Assembly: GCA_004431415.1 (NCBI GenBank)
Contig: QPMI01000447.1
Coordinates: 1 to 63,959 of the forward strand
Direction of reading: 5' to 3'
DNA from: Cyanophora paradoxa
Lineage: Eukaryota; Glaucocystophyceae; Cyanophorales; Cyanophoraceae
Length of the DNA: 63,959 bases
Below the pieces are notes generated by a model. It saw only the letters and a program-made list of their open reading frames with translations, had not been told where the DNA came from and did not search any database. The position numbers and the translations under genes are program-made. This document shows, piece after piece, positions 1-11,848 of this stretch. Position 1 is the first letter of the stretch; each line of letters begins with the position of its first letter.

Positions 1-1635
1 TGATCTCGGGCTGCGGGCACGAGGGGCGCGTTGAGGAAGCCGAGGCGCTCTGGGCGGAGTACTGGTCCCGCCTCGGCCTCCCGCCCCTCCTTCCAGCCCG
101 GCCCCGGCCCTGACCCGGCGCCCGAGCCGCCGCCGCCCGGCCGCCGAGCCCCGCCCCGCGGCAGCGGGCGCAGCACGGGCCGCAGCGGGGGCGGCGGAGG
201 GCGCCGGCGCCGCCGGACGCGGCGGAGTCGGGGCCGGTCTGGGTCGCCCTGGCGGACGTCTACGCCCGCGCCGGCGACATCGACAGGGCGCGCCCCCGCC
301 CCCGCCCCCGCCTCCGCCCCCGCCTCGCTTGCCGCGGGGCCCCGTCTGACAACCGGGCGGCGGGGCAGGCGCAGCGGGTGAAGGCGGGGATGCTCGGGGC
401 CGGGCTCCCCGTGCCCCCGCGCGTCTTCAACGTCATCGCCCACGCCTACTCCGAGGCCCCCGCCCCGCCCCGCCAAGCGTGTTCTGTTCGGCCGCTGACC
501 CCGAGGGCAGCGGGGGGACCTGAGCGGGGTGATGGCGCTGAGGGGGGAGATGAACCGGCTCGGGGTGCGCCCCAACGTCGTTACCTTCACCTGCTTCATC
601 TCCGCCTTCTGCCGCCAGGGCGACACCAACATGGCCGGTACCCCCCGCCCCGCCCCGCACGACCGCACTCGTACCCCTGCCCCGCCCCGACCCCCCCTTG
701 AAGAGGTCCTGTTCGAGGAGATGCGCCTGGCCCGCGTGCGGCCCGACATCAAGGTCCGCGCCCTGTACCCCTCCCTCCCCTCCCCCCCCCTCCGACCCCT
801 CCCTCCCCTCCCGCAGGTCTACGGCGCGATCATCGACGGCCTCGTGAAGCGCGGTGCGCCGCTGTACCCCCCTCTGGGACCGCTGTACCCCTCACGCGGG
901 CCGCAGGGGACGTCGACGGGGCGATGCGGTACTACCGCTCCCTCGGGAGGGACCGTGCGCCTCCTCCGCTGTACCCCCCCTCCGGTGCCTCAGGCGGGCG
1001 GGGCCAGGGCTCCAGCCGAACCGGGTGATCTACGGGAGCGTCATCGAGGGCCTGGCCGCCGTCCGCGGCGACACCGACGCCGCCGCCCAGGCCCGCCCCC
1101 GCCCCGCCCCCGGCCTCCCACGGCCCCCGCCGAGGCCCGGGGGCAGGTTTGGAGCGAGATGGCGGCGCGCGGGCTCGAGCCGACCTTCACCTGCTACCGC
1201 GCCATGATGCGCGGCTACGCCAAGCGGGTGCGCCCTACCCCCCTCCCTTCTCCCCCCCCCCTTTGAACGGGCGGGCGCGGGACTGGGGCAGGGGGAGGCG
1301 GGGCGGGCGCTGGAGCTGTACCGCGAGCTGGTGGCGACGGGCCGGGCGCCCGACGCCGGCGTCCTCGAGGCCCTCATCCTCGCCTCCGCCGCCCAGGAGG
1401 CCCCCGGAGGCGGCCCCGGGGGCGGCGGGGCGCACGGGGCGGTGCGGCGGGTGGTGGAGGGGGCGGGGGCGGGGGCGGGGGGCGGGGGCGGGGCCGGGGC
1501 CGGGGGCGGGGCCTGCCCCTCACCCTCGCCGACCTCGAGGAGGCCGCCCGCGCCCTCCAGTCCGCCCGCCACCGGCACGGGCCGGCGCCGGGGCCGGCGC
1601 CGGGGCCGGGGCGTCCGGCCTCGCCCGCACCATAA
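1..1635 (+). CDS. Pentatricopeptide repeat (PPR) protein, 3' part, multi-exon
   Basis: The gene runs in from the left edge. Translated exons show repeated PPR helices: ISGCGHEGRVEEAEALW (from base 3), VWVALADVYARAGDID (ends 287), FNVIAHAYSE (369-455), LGVRPNVVTFTCFISAF (511-637), MRLARVRPDIK (704-753), VYGAIIDGLVKRG (817-853), DVDGAMRYYRSLG (907-954), NRVIYGSVIEG (1008-1090), GLEPTFTCYRAMMRGYAK (1147-1227) and ALELYRELVATGRAPD (from 1292). The last exon reads LPLTLADLEEAARAL and stops at 1633-1635; its acceptor is not certain. Exon joins keep frame. Introns at 288-368, 456-510 and 1091-1146 start with GC and the others with GT. PPR proteins are sequence-specific RNA-binding proteins, usually acting in plastids or mitochondria. 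Organelle targeting cannot be judged because the N terminus lies outside the window. Confidence 0.85.
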
Positions 1636-2940
1636 CCCTTTCGCGAGTTGCAAGAACAGTGATTCTTGGGCATTAAAATTGAAATATTCGGTGCAGCCAT
1701 GGCCAGTCACTGCGTCAGGCGGCGACTCAGGCGGCGGAAGCTTAACTTTGATCGTCAGCAAACCGCTGAACGCATGTAAACGAACTCGGAATTCGAACGT
1801 GCCGCAGTGCGGGTCTCGTCGTTGAGATGCTCGACGCTTCTAGCGTAGGCGGCAGAAGTTTAGTGCAACTAGTACTAGTACTTGGCAAATCGTTCCTCGC
1901 GGTTGCTGGACCGGCGCGCGGTGCGCAGGAGCAATGTGCGCAGAGGGGGGTACGACGCACAGGCCCGGTGGGTCGAAGCGCGCCCGGGCTCCTGCCTTCG
2001 CGCAGCTCAGCGGCTCAACTGCCCAGCGGGTCAGCGCATCGCTGCCAAGCGGAATCTCGGCCGGCGCCCGGCGGAACATCGAGAGCGTGAATCACGCCTT
2101 CGGCAACCTGGTGGGAGGGTCGGAGCTCGAGCTCGTGCCAGCCGCTTGGACGGTTTTTCGCTGTCGCCGATTTGTATGGCGGCCTTACGATCGGAGGCTT
2201 ACCGACGTTACCGTGCGTAAGCCGACAGCGAAAAACCGTCTGGGAGCCAGCTTGCAAGTTGGAGGACAGCGCGTCGAGCTCGTGCCAGCCGCGTGAAAAG
2301 CAGCGTCGCGCACGCACCGCGCGCGACTTGCTCGCACAGCAAATCATCGGCGATCGAGAGCGTGATTATCAGCGCAAGGCAACCGCGCTGATTACCAGAG
2401 CTCGAGCTCGACCTATGTCTAGATCTTCGCCAGAAGGAGTGCGGGACGGCGAAGATGCGGAAGGCGCTCCGCATTCGAATGGATACTTGAGGGCAGCCGT
2501 TTTCAAAGCCGAGGAGTGCTCCCCGCGGTCGGAGTGGATCGTCAGCGCCAGCAGCTGCTGGAGCGGCGATCGCGGCGGGCCCCGTTGCGAAGATCAGAAG
2601 CCGCAGCCGGAGTCCCCGTTCGTGCTTGCGCACGCCCAGCTCTCGCCGGCCACCCGCGAGCCGAACGTGCGTGCACACCCGGGGCCCCGGCCGCGGCCCG
2701 CCGGCAGCGCGCGCGCGCGTTCGCTCCGAGCCGGCTCGAGCCCAGCGCGTGAGCTGACGATCCCGCGCACGCAGTACCGCGGTCGGTACCGATTTCCGGT
2801 CGTCGAGACGAGCGGCGCACAGGACGAATACAATCTCATCGTGCGTCTAGCACGCCTGACAGGATGACTGATTCTCTGATATCTCGTTCTCTCCGCCGCA
2901 GACCGTCCGGTGCGAACGGAAACTGCTCGGATCTACCTGT
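1636..2940. other. Intergenic stretch, no convincing gene
   Basis: Six-frame reading gives only Arg/Ala/Ser-rich open frames with no recognisable domain or consistent splicing. It contains the small hairpin element at 2149-2240. An 18-base direct repeat, CGAGCTCGTGCCAGCCGC, lies on either side of that hairpin. The region is less C-rich than the flanking genes. Confidence 0.5.
2149..2240. mobile_element. Small hairpin MITE with GACGGTTTTTCGCTGTC ends
   Basis: Terminal inverted repeats are near perfect: GACGGTTTTTCGCTGTCG on the left and CGACAGCGAAAAACCGTC on the right, enclosing about 55 bases. The end sequence continues into GATTTGTATGG, as do the ends of the larger element at 8852-9640, so the two look like one family. 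Target-site duplication is not clear. It has no coding capacity, so mobilisation would need a transposase from elsewhere. Confidence 0.6.
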
Positions 2941-5900
2941 GTGCCCGCCTGCGATGCTCGAATTTATGCGCGCGCGCGGGGCAGGCGGTACCGGCTGCAG
3001 ATCCGCGAGGGGCCGGAGGAGTCGGCGGAGTGGGCTGACGCGGCCCTTCGCCTCACACTCGTCTACGACGGTTCGAATCCGCACCCCCCCCGCCGGGGCC
3101 GCCCCGCCCCGCCCCGCCTCGCCCGCCTCGCCGAGCCCCGCGCCGCGCCGCAGACGACGGGAGCGCGGTGCGCGGGAGCGACGTGGCCGGCCCGCTGCTG
3201 ACCTTTCCCCCGGCCACCGCCGACCGAAACGGCCGCTACGGCGTCCCCGCCCGCGAGGCGCGCGCCCGCGCCCCTCCCCGGCCTTGGCCCCGTCCCGCGC
3301 CCCCTCACCGGCCCCGCGGGCGGCGGCAGGTGCGGCTGACGTTGAACGCGGAGGGGGTCAGCGGGGGCACCTTCGGCGTCCAGGCGAGCACCTACCGCCA
3401 CAGCGGCCGCCTCTTCCGCCTCGTCATCGAGCGCGCCGCCTGGGGCGGCGACGCGGAGGGGGCGCGCTGGCAGCTCCTCCCCGGCCGCATCCGCCTCCGC
3501 ACGGCCGCCCACGCGCCGCGGGCCGCGCGGCCGCGCAAGCCGGCGGTGCTGCCCGGGCTCGCCTGGCGGGGCCGCGGGGCCCCGGGCCCGGGCGCCCGGC
3601 GGCGGCTCCTCCTCCTCGGCCTCGGGATCGCCGTGCGCCTCCCCCTCCGCCTCCCTCTCCCCAGAGCTGGAGCAGCCCTCCCGGAGCGCCCCGCGCGGCG
3701 CCGGCGCAGCGCGGGCGGCGCCCCGCCGCCGCCCCGCCCCCGCCCCCGCCGCCGTTGTCGTCGCCCCACCTTCGACTTCGCATCGGAGGGGGGGCCGGAG
3801 CCGGAGGCCGGGCCGGCCGCGCCCCCGCCCGACGTCTCCGCCTCCGACCCTCCAGCCCGCCCCGGCGGCTCCGGCTCCTCCGGCTCGCCCTCCTCGGACG
3901 GCGGCTTGGAGCCGGCGGGGAGCCCGAGCCGGAGCCGGGCCCGTGCCTCGCGCCGGCGCCCCGGAGGCGCCGGAGGGCGGGGACGGCCTCGTGTTCTCCG
4001 CGCTGGAGGCCCTGCGGGACCTCCGCATCGGCGGCGGCGCCCCGGGGCCGGCGCCGGGGCGCCCCGGCTCGGCGGCGAGCTCGAGCTCGGGGTCGGGCGA
4101 CTGGGGGGCGGCGCCGCCCTCCCCGGGGCCTTCGGGGCCGCCCTCGACAAGGCGGACATCGAGGACGAGGCGCGCCTCTGGGCGCCGCCGCCGCCGCCGC
4201 CGCCGGCGCAGTCTACCCGCCCCCGGCCGAGGACCGCGCCGCGCCCGCCATCCGCGTGGCGCCCGCCATCCGCGCGGCGCCCGCCGCCCACACGCTCATC
4301 GTCGCGCCTACCGGCACTGTGACGGGCGGGCGCGGGCGGCGGCGGAGGAGCGCGTCCGGGCGGTGCGGGCGGGCGTGCTGCGGGCGGCGGGGGCGGCGGG
4401 GCTCGCGCACCCCGTCGCGGCGGCAGCGGTGGAGGCCCTCGAGGCGGACCCCGTCGGGCGGCGCTTCCTCGCCACTCTTGAGGCCGCCTGCGCCGACCTC
4501 GCCGCCGTCCGCCCCGCCCCAGCCCCCGCCCCGCCCGCCCGCCCGCGAGCGCCCCCCGACCCTTCCCCCTCTCCCGCGGCAGGCGCTGGCCTCGCCCGAG
4601 GTCTTCGACACGGCCCTCTTCCGCACGATGGTGCCCGCCTGCCCGCCCGCCCGGGCCGCCGGCGCGCTCGGCTCAGGCTCACGGGGGCGCAGGACGGGCG
4701 GCTGGAGGCGCGGTGGGCCCTGGAGGACCTCCGCCTCTGCGGCACCGCCCGCCTGGCCCGCCCGCCCCGCCCGCCCGCCCCGCCGGCTCCGCTCACGCCG
4801 TCGCCGTCGCCCGCCGAGCAGACGGAGGGCGTGCTGGGCCTCTGGCGCTCGACCCTCGCCAACGCCTTCACCCCCGCCCCTTCGCCAGGCCCGCCGCCCC
4901 GCGCCCCGCGCCCGCCCCCGCGCCTCCGCCCCCGCCTCGAGCCGGACTTGGCGCTCCCCGCAGGGACGACGCGGTGCTGATGGCGGAGCACGCGTGGAAC
5001 CTCCTCGACGTCCTCACGGGGCCCGTGCGCCCCGCGAGCGGCCGTCTGCCGGGGGCGGGCGGGGCCAACGTGGGGGACAGGTGGTGGTGACGGTGCCGGA
5101 CCTGCTGCCCGTCCCCCGCGACTTCTTCTTCGAGGCCCGCCCCGCCCCGCCCCGCCCCGGCCCGCGCCGCGCCGGCCTCGCGGGCTCGGGCTGAGAGCGG
5201 GGCGGGCAGCTGCTGCGGGGGCGGGGGCGTGCGTGGAGCAGCACGCGCGGCGGGAGCTGGCGGCGGGGGACCCTTCCCTCGCCGCCCGCGCCCTCGCCCG
5301 CCGCGCCCGCGCCCTCGAGCACGTGCGGCCCGCCCGCCCCGCCCCGCCCGCCCGGCACGCCCCGGCACGCCCGCCCGCCCTCGACCCTCCCCCGCGACAG
5401 TTCCGCGACTCGCTCGGCGCCGTCGAGGCATACGTGCGCCGGCCGCCCCGCCCCGCCGCGCCCCGCTGAAGGGGGCGGGGGGGGCAGTTCGAGGCGTGGG
5501 CGGTGCTGCAGCGGGCGGGGCACTCGCCCTCGCGCCTCGAGGCGCACGTCATCCGCGAGCTCGCCGACATCCACAGCGCGCCCCGGCCCCGGCCCTCGCG
5601 GCGCCGCTCTAGATGCACAGAGGCCAACTAGTTAACAACGGTCGCCGGCGGCTCACGCGCGCGCCTTTCCTTGCGCAGCGCGGCTGCCGGGGCGGTTCCA
5701 CCTGGGGCGGCACCTCTGCGAGCGCATGTACTGGTACCGCGAGGCGCGAACCCGCCACCCCCCCCCCCCCCCCCCCCCCCCCCCCGCGGCTCGAACTGTG
5801 CGGGCAGACGGAGGGGACCTGTACCAGGAGGCGCTGTGCCTGTACACGGCGGGGCAGGAAGCCGGCGTCCGCGGCTGCCTCCGCGACTGCAAGGTCCGCC

Positions 5901-7467
5901 CCCGCACCCGGCCCCGGCCCCGCCCCCGGCCCCGGCGGCTGCCCCGCGAGGGAGACGGAGCGCGGGAGGCCGCCGCCCGCCCCGCCCGGGGGTCTATCTA
6001 GCCCGGACCGCTTGCACGGGACGCGGCCGCCGCCTGCGCCTGCGCTCGCCTCGCCTCACACGCGGGCGCAGGGGCAGCTGCGGCGCTCGATGGAGATCCT
6101 CTCCTCCATGTCCCCGGGCCACAGGCGCCGGCCCCGCCCCGCCCCGCCCCGCCCCGCCCTGCGGGGCGTGACGGGGGCGGGGGCAGGGTGATGTACCCGC
6201 GCGTCGCCAACCTGCTCTTCATCGCGAGCCTCCACTCCTTCGACATCCCCGCCGCCGTCTCGGCCCGCCCCCGCCCCGCCCCGCCCCCCCCGCGCCGCCC
6301 GCCCGCGCCGGCCCGCTGAGGCGCCGGCCCGCTCGGGACCCCGCCGGCCCCCCGCAGAGCGCGAACCGGGCCTTCTCCGCCAGCGCCGCCGTGCACGGGT
6401 GCGCCGGCCCCGCCCCGCCCCGCCCCGCCCCGGCGGCTCGGCGGCGAGGAGCGCCCAACAGCCGCCCCGCAGGTTCAGCTTCCCGGAGCACGATGTGGCG
6501 AGCCCCGTTCGCGACCGCGTCGTGCGCCCCGCCACGCCACGCCCCGCCCCGCCCGGCCCCGCCCGGCCGAGCCTCGCGGGGCCGGGGGCGCAGAGGGCGC
6601 ACGTGGAGGCGGGGGTGCCCCTCCCCAGCGAGACCCGCGCCCCCGGCCCCGACGTGCGCGCCCCGGCCCCTCCTCCTCCCCCTCCCCGCCCTCCCCTCGC
6701 GCGTTCCTGTGTCCCCTTCTCCTCCTTTCCACACGCCCGCATCTCCCCCCTCCCCCGCCCATCCCCCATTCTGCCTCCTCCTCCTCGCTCCCCTTCGCCC
6801 CCCGGCCTCGCTGCAGCTGAATTCGGCCCCCGCCTCGCGGCGCGTGCCCCGCAGACCTTCGTTCGCATCTACCGCTTCACCATCCGCCTCCTCAGCGTGC
6901 GCCCTCCGGGCCCCCGCCGCCCCCGCCGCGATCCCGACGCGAGGCGGCCCGACGCGAGCAGAAGCTCTCGCCCCGGGCGCGGCGGACGCAGCAGGTCGTG
7001 GAGGGCCACACCCTCTACCAGCTCGGCCAGGCCTACGCCGAGATCGGTCCGCCGCCCCCGACCCCACCCCCGCCCCCGCCCCCTCCCGTACGGCGAGGAT
7101 CCGAGCGCGGGGCACGCGCAGGGGAGTGGGACAAGGCCCTCGGGTGCCTCAGCCGCGCCTGGGCGGGCCTCTACAGCCTCTACCCCGTGCGCCCCCTCGA
7201 GCCCGCCGCGCGCCTCATGATCAGCAATCCCGAGCCGCTGACCGCGGGCGGCGGGCGGGGCGCGGGCAGGCCTACTTCCCCCCGCGGCTGGGGCGCGTCC
7301 AGGAGCTCTGGGCCTCCATGGGGCGCTGCCGCGCCGCCCTCCAGCTTGCCCCCGGGCGGCCCGCCCCGGCGCCCCCCTTCCCCCCCTTCGAATTCCCCGA
7401 TATGGCCTGCGGCGACGCCCTCAAGGCGCCCCTCCCGGCTGCCCCGCCTTTGCCTTCTTTATCGTAA
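2941..7467 (+). CDS. Many-exon gene(s) of unknown function; TPR-like C terminus
   Basis: I do not recognise the protein. Short islands of normal-looking protein alternate with C-rich introns. Examples are QIREGPEESAEWADAALRLT (about 3000-3070), GVSGGTFGVQASTYRHSGRL (about 3355-3410), RVRAVRAGVLRAAG, LASPEVFDTALFRTM (about 4585), GVLGLWRSTLANAF (about 4830), AVLMAEHAWNLLDVL (about 4975), VTVPDLLPVPRDFFF (about 5090), EAHVIRELADIHS (about 5540), VMYPRVANLLFIASLHSFD (6190), TFVRIYRFTIRLLS (6853), EGHTLYQLGQAYAEIG (7000) and GEWDKALGCLSRAWAGLYS (7125). The last two resemble a TPR helix pair. The stop is TAA at 7465-7467. The early exons look beta-rich. The start and exact splice sites are not resolved, and this could be two adjacent genes. 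Confidence 0.5.
5757..5785. repeat. Poly-C tract of more than 25 bases
   Basis: A nearly uninterrupted C run sits in what appears to be an intron of the 2.9-7.5 kb gene. Other long homopolymers occur at about 11527-11547 (C) and 16353-16373 (G). Such runs are error-prone in assemblies and may explain nearby frame breaks. Confidence 0.85.
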
Positions 7468-8850
7468 AGCAGCGTCGACGTAAACCATTCCAGTCAGCGG
7501 GCCTGACTATGTGATCTATAAATTAAGAAGCGCCGATTTTATAAATATGTGTGATCGATCCGGAGGATTTTAGACGTTCGTGGGAACGTTCGTGGGGACG
7601 TTCGAGGGGAGATGTCGGACTGGGGCTTAGAGCAGCTGGCCGGCCAGCTGCTCTGACTGCCCTATCAGGACTCGGTCGTCTCTCGAAGCTGCGGCTGGGG
7701 CCCCCTTCACGCTGGGGGCGGTACGCCTCCTTGCGCACGCCGGGCGCTCTCCCGCTTGGCGCGCGCCTCCCCGCCCTTCGGCGCCGCGCCTCGCGCGATG
7801 GGGCGGGCGCAGGGAGCCCGAATCGCTGCGCCCTCGCAGCTGGGGCGGCGGCGGCCCTTCTCTCGCTCGGTGCGCGCCTCGCCTCTAGCGGCCCGTCCCC
7901 TCTAGGCGCCCGTCGGCGTCTCCGTCCTCTGACTCGCGCGCTTGCAGAAGTCTGGAGCTGCGGGGCGTTCACGGCGGCGACGAAGATCCAGCTCGCAGCT
8001 TCAGGCTTGCTGAAGGTTCGCGAGTCTCTCCCTGCCCGACGCCCTCTAGACGGTGGGGTCTTAGCTCTAGCGACGGCCCTCAGGTGCCGTCGCTGGTGCC
8101 AGACCTTGCCGTCTAGATAGATTATTATGCATTATTGCCTTGCGCGTCTGGGAAGCTGACTTCGATTTTCTGCAGAGCTATCAACGCTCAGCGGCTCTCG
8201 CGGTACGCCCAGCTCACGCCCTTTCCCGCCCCGCCCCTCCCCGCGCCCCACCCAACTTAGCTCACGGCTATTATAATAATATTGAATAAATTATATTCCT
8301 GAATTCAAGAGCAAGGGGCGAGGCCCAAGAGCCCGGGGGCAGGGGCTCCGGGACGGGGCCCGGGGCAGGGGTGGGGGGCAGGGCGGGGCGCCGGCGAGCG
8401 CGGCGGGAGCGGGGGGCGTGCGGGGCGCGGGGGCACTGTACCGGGGCGCCAGGGGGTGCATGATCATGAGCCGGGGTGCTGGGTACGGGGGCGCCGGCGC
8501 GGCGCGGCCGGGGGCGCTAGCGCGCGCGCGGCGGCGGATACAATATATATATAATATATAAAGGGCCACTGACTTGCCGCGCGCGTCAGTTGGGTCCGGG
8601 GAAGGGCATGTAACCGCGGCGTATCCGAAAATCTAGATGCAGAGAGCAGGGACTTATGCATAAGCTTAAGCTTAAGAAGGCGCGCGGTGCACGTGGGCGG
8701 GCGAGCCGCCGGGCCGGCTCCGAGGCTGGCCATGCCAGGCGAGCTGTCCTCGCGATCGAGGCGAGCTGTCCTCTAGAGGTAGGTAGTCCTCAGGGCCTAG
8801 CTATATAGGGCGCGGGCCCCGGGGGCGGGGGATGGCTCGAAATTGAACCT
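7468..8850. other. Intergenic stretch, one doubtful open frame
   Basis: A 189-codon open frame (7551-8120, plus) is rich in Arg, Ala, Leu and Gly, matches no family I know, and may be chance in GC-rich DNA. Near its start, a 12-base motif around GACGTTCGTGGG repeats three times (about 7574-7610). From 8270 to 8580 there are AT-rich tracts (TATATATATAATATATA) beside G-rich stretches. No RNA gene was seen. Confidence 0.4.
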
Positions 8851-8851
8851 T

Positions 8852-9640
8852 GGCTGTGTTTCGCTGTCAGGGATTTGTATGGGAGCCGCGCTGCGTAAGC
8901 ACTACGTAGTTAAAACATGATGGTGATGTCACGTTTTGCATGATGTCAGGTTAATTTCGAAGTAATTTCGAGTCTCTACGTAGCTAGCGCGGGTGTCCTC
9001 CTCGACCTCGTGCCGTAGCTCTGCCCTTTCGCATCGTCCTGCTTCGCCTCCGCCTCCATGTCGTCTTGTTGTTCCTCTTACTTGTCTTCTTCCTGTTATT
9101 TATCTTTCTCAATTTTGTCCCCCGCTTCTTAGTGATGTAATTCCTTCTGATATTGATGGTATCTCTAGCTCTGGCTCTTCTTCGTGTCAGTTATCCTCTG
9201 TCCCTAGATCTGCTCGATTTATCGTCTCTTCTCGCTATCGATCTGTCTCGAGCTCTGTGTCTTTCCTTTTTTATTGTCGATTTTGGCTCTTTGTCTTATC
9301 TTTCTTCGTGCTCTTGTCTTAGTTATTTTGCTTTTTTGTCTTTATGCCCCCTGGGCAGCCCCCGCAGTGCTGGTGTCTAGAGACTGTGGCCGGTAATTCA
9401 CCAAAAAAAAATAGCGCGGGCGCTAATTCTTTACGATTAGCGCCCGTCATCGGAAGCTACGTTCTTAGGATTTCTAGTGAAACAGCCAATGGGATGCCAG
9501 TGCCGGATGGGTACGCAAAGTATCAGCACACTACGAGCTCGGAGCAAGCGACACCCAGACGGCACTTACATCATGATGGCATCACACTTTTTTCCCCACA
9601 GTTAATTTTCACTGCGTAGTGGGCGACAGCGAAACACAGC
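8852..9640. mobile_element. TIR element with GGCTGTGTTTCGCTGTC ends, carrying a nested retroposon
   Basis: The ends are exact 17-base inverted repeats: GGCTGTGTTTCGCTGTC at 8852-8868 and its complement at 9624-9640. The flanks read CTT on both sides, suggesting a 3-bp target duplication. Subterminal parts are also loosely inverted (CACTACGTAGT on the left, complement of ACTGCGTAGTG on the right). The poly-A-tailed repeat at 8993-9411 sits inside, so the older element is only about 370 bp. No transposase is encoded. The ends match those of the 2149-2240 hairpin. Confidence 0.6.
8993..9411 (+). mobile_element. Poly-A-tailed retroposon, copy 1
   Basis: A T/C-rich body ends in a conserved 3' block containing GCAGTGCTGGTGTCTAGAG and GTGGCCGGTAATTCACC, then a run of nine A. 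The same about 420-bp sequence recurs inverted at 11849-12291. Only its last part recurs at 15083-15161 (minus) and 17168-17226 (plus). A shared 3' end, an A tail and variable 5' length fit a 5'-truncated LINE or SINE-like family. The long open frame in it (leucine/serine-rich) is low-complexity and not called as a gene. Confidence 0.6.
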
Positions 9641-10301
9641 CCTTGTGTGGACGTGCTCGAGCTCCTGCGCATTCCCCGCGCGCGTGAGGCCGCCGGGCGT
9701 GGCGGGTGCACGAGTGCGCATGTGCTGCGGGTGCGTCACAGCATGGCGCGGAGGCGCGCGGCGCCTAGGCCTAGGCCTAGGGGCTGGCCTAGGGCCTAGC
9801 TATAGGCCTCGAGCTCCGCGCGATCTAGATCTGGGCGCGGGCGCGGGAACGCTGCTCAAGCTCACGCTCCGCTCAGAAAGCGGCCGGAGGGTCCGTAAGG
9901 GCGCTTGCGCAGCGGGCCAGCTCATGATCAGCGGCTGCAGCAAGCATGCGCATCGCGCGCGCGGGGGGGCTCTGCGTTGCGCGGCGCGCGCGCCGCGCGG
10001 GCGTCGGCTTGTTGCAAGTGGCATAGCCGGCCAAGTGCGGCCGGCTTGCGGCCGGCTTGTGCAATTGCGTCGGGGCGTGCGCGGTTGGCGCGGGTGAAGC
10101 GTGCGCGGCTGGCGCGGCCAGCCGCTGAGCTACAGCAAGCTGCCGCGCGAGCGAGAGGCGTAACCATTGTTGAGCCGAGCCGAGCTGCGGCGCCGGCGCC
10201 CGCGGGGGAGAAAGCGGTTGGGGGGGACCGTAAAAAGACTTTTGCGCCCGGAGCACTACGACTGCAGGCAACGAGCCGCCCAGCGCGAGCGTGGACTGTA
10301 G
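9641..10301. other. Upstream region of the acetyltransferase gene
   Basis: No gene is recognised. The stretch has runs of CCTAGGCCTAGG-type palindromes (about 9765-9800) and CGGCCGGCTTG repeats (about 10028-10062). It is the likely promoter and 5' leader of the gene starting near 10302. Confidence 0.4.
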
Positions 10302-11472
10302 ATGCGCGCTTTCGACCGACAGACGCCCATGTTTGCCACCTGGCCGAGCCCGGCTCCCGCGCGGGCCCCGGATGCCCCCGCGCGGCACCCACAGTGCTGC
10401 TGCGCCGGGGCTCTCCGAAGCGCCCCATCTCCTCCGATCAGGAGCCGCGGGATCAGCGCCTGCCGGCGCGACGTCGACGCGGCGCGTGCAGCAGCGCCGC
10501 GTTGGGCGGGGACGCGGCTGTGTGGCGGCCGCGGTGCAGTGCGAAGCCTGTGGCTCGGAAGGCCAGCGCCCAGTGTCCCGGGGTTGCCATCGCGGGGGCC
10601 GGCGCGCAGCGAGCGCCGGGGCGCCGCGCGATGCGCTGCGGAGGACGGGGCGGGCGCGGGCGACGCGGCCCCCGGCGCGACGCTCACGGCGGTGGTCGTC
10701 GAGGCGGCGTCCGAGGAGGACGCGCGCCCTCTGGCGGCGCTCGACGCGGCGACCCTCGAGGGGATGTGGACCGAGGGCGGGTACCTCGAGGAGGTCGCCT
10801 CCAGCGCCAGCGACCTCATCGTACGCCCCCCCGCTTCCTCCCCCCTCCCCCCCGCCTCCGCTCAGCCGCCCCGCAGGTGATGCGGGCGCCGGGGGCCGGC
10901 CCCGGGGGCGCCCTCGCCGCGGCGGCGTGCCTCTTCTCTGTGCTCGGCGAGTCGAGCCTCGTGATCTTGACGGTGGAGCCCTCGTACCAGCGCCAGGGCT
11001 TCGGCGCCTGGCTCTGCGCCCTCGCCCTCCAGCGCGCCCTCGCCCGCGGCGACTTCGCCTGCTACCTCGAGGCGCGTACCCCTCCCCCGGCCCGGGCGGC
11101 GCGCGTACCCCTGTCTGAGGGCCCCGGCAGGTGCGCGAGTCAAATGCTGAGGCTCAGTACCTGTACGGACTCTTCGGTTTCAAGGCCGTCGGCCGGCGCA
11201 AGGGTTACTACGAGGACGGTCTGTCCGCCGCGCGCGTGCGGGGCCGCCCGCTGCGCCCGACACGCAGGCGTGCCCCCCGCGCAGGAGAGGACGCGGTGAC
11301 GATGATGGCTGTGCTCACAGACCCTCTGGTCGCCTCCGCGATCCGATCCCAACGCGAGCGCGCTGAGGCGAAGATGGCCGCGGCGGGGTACGCCCCGCTC
11401 CTCGCCCTTGCTCCGGCGCCCGAGGGCGGCATTCCCGGGTACATGCACCTCTCCCGGGGTCCCTCCCGCTGA
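10302..11472 (+). CDS. GNAT-family N-acetyltransferase, four exons
   Basis: This is a RimI-like acetyltransferase that would transfer acetyl from acetyl-CoA to an amine. The exons are ?-10820, 10877-11071, 11131-11218 and 11285-11472. Exon 2 ends in the acetyl-CoA loop region (LTVEPSYQRQGFGAWLCALA, with Q/RxxGxG/A-type QRQGFG). Exon 3 gives VRESNAEAQYLYGLFGFKAV, the classic motif-B ending, then GRRKGYYEDG-EDAVTM. Intron 2 keeps frame only with a GC start (GAG|GCGCGT), giving CYLE-VRESN. The first ATG in frame (10302) gives a long Arg/Ala-rich N terminus that could be an organelle transit peptide; the domain starts near VVVEAASEEDARPL (about 10690). The stop is at 11470-11472. The substrate (protein N terminus or small molecule) is unknown. 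Confidence 0.85.
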
Positions 11473-11848
11473 TTCTCCGCCCCGACCCGGTCATTACCTC
11501 CACGTACATGCGCCTTCCCCCCTCTTGCCCCCCCCCCCCCCCCCCCCCTCCCCTTCCTCCCACCCTCCGGTCCTGCCACCTGTCCCCCCCTCCCATCCCA
11601 TCATGTTTCACCTTTCTATGTATCCGGACCTCCGACTGCTCCTTTCTCAATCAAGCTCCTCTCATCATGATATCCTGTCCGCCTGAGCATTTCAGTGTTC
11701 GGGTATTTCGGGTTCACGCTTGCTTTAATCATTTTATTAGATTAGTAAGATTGATACTTCAATTATAAGATTGGTGAGTAAAGATCTCGCTTCGAATGCG
11801 CATCGGGGGCCTTCGGGGCTCGGGACTGGATCTATCCTTAATATTAAT
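11473..11848. other. 3' flank of the acetyltransferase gene
   Basis: C-rich, then T/C-rich and AT-rich, with no gene seen. A C run of about 20 lies at 11527-11547. It ends where the inverted retroposon begins. Confidence 0.5.

Noticed and set aside
3060-3085. GGTTCGAATCC resembling a tRNA T arm
   Set aside because: The flanking bases do not form a T stem or acceptor stem, and the sequence lies in a readable exon.
3063-5627. Very long Arg/Ala/Gly/Pro frames on both strands (up to 776 codons)
   Set aside because: In DNA this GC-rich, stop codons are rare; both strands and several frames are open and composition-driven.
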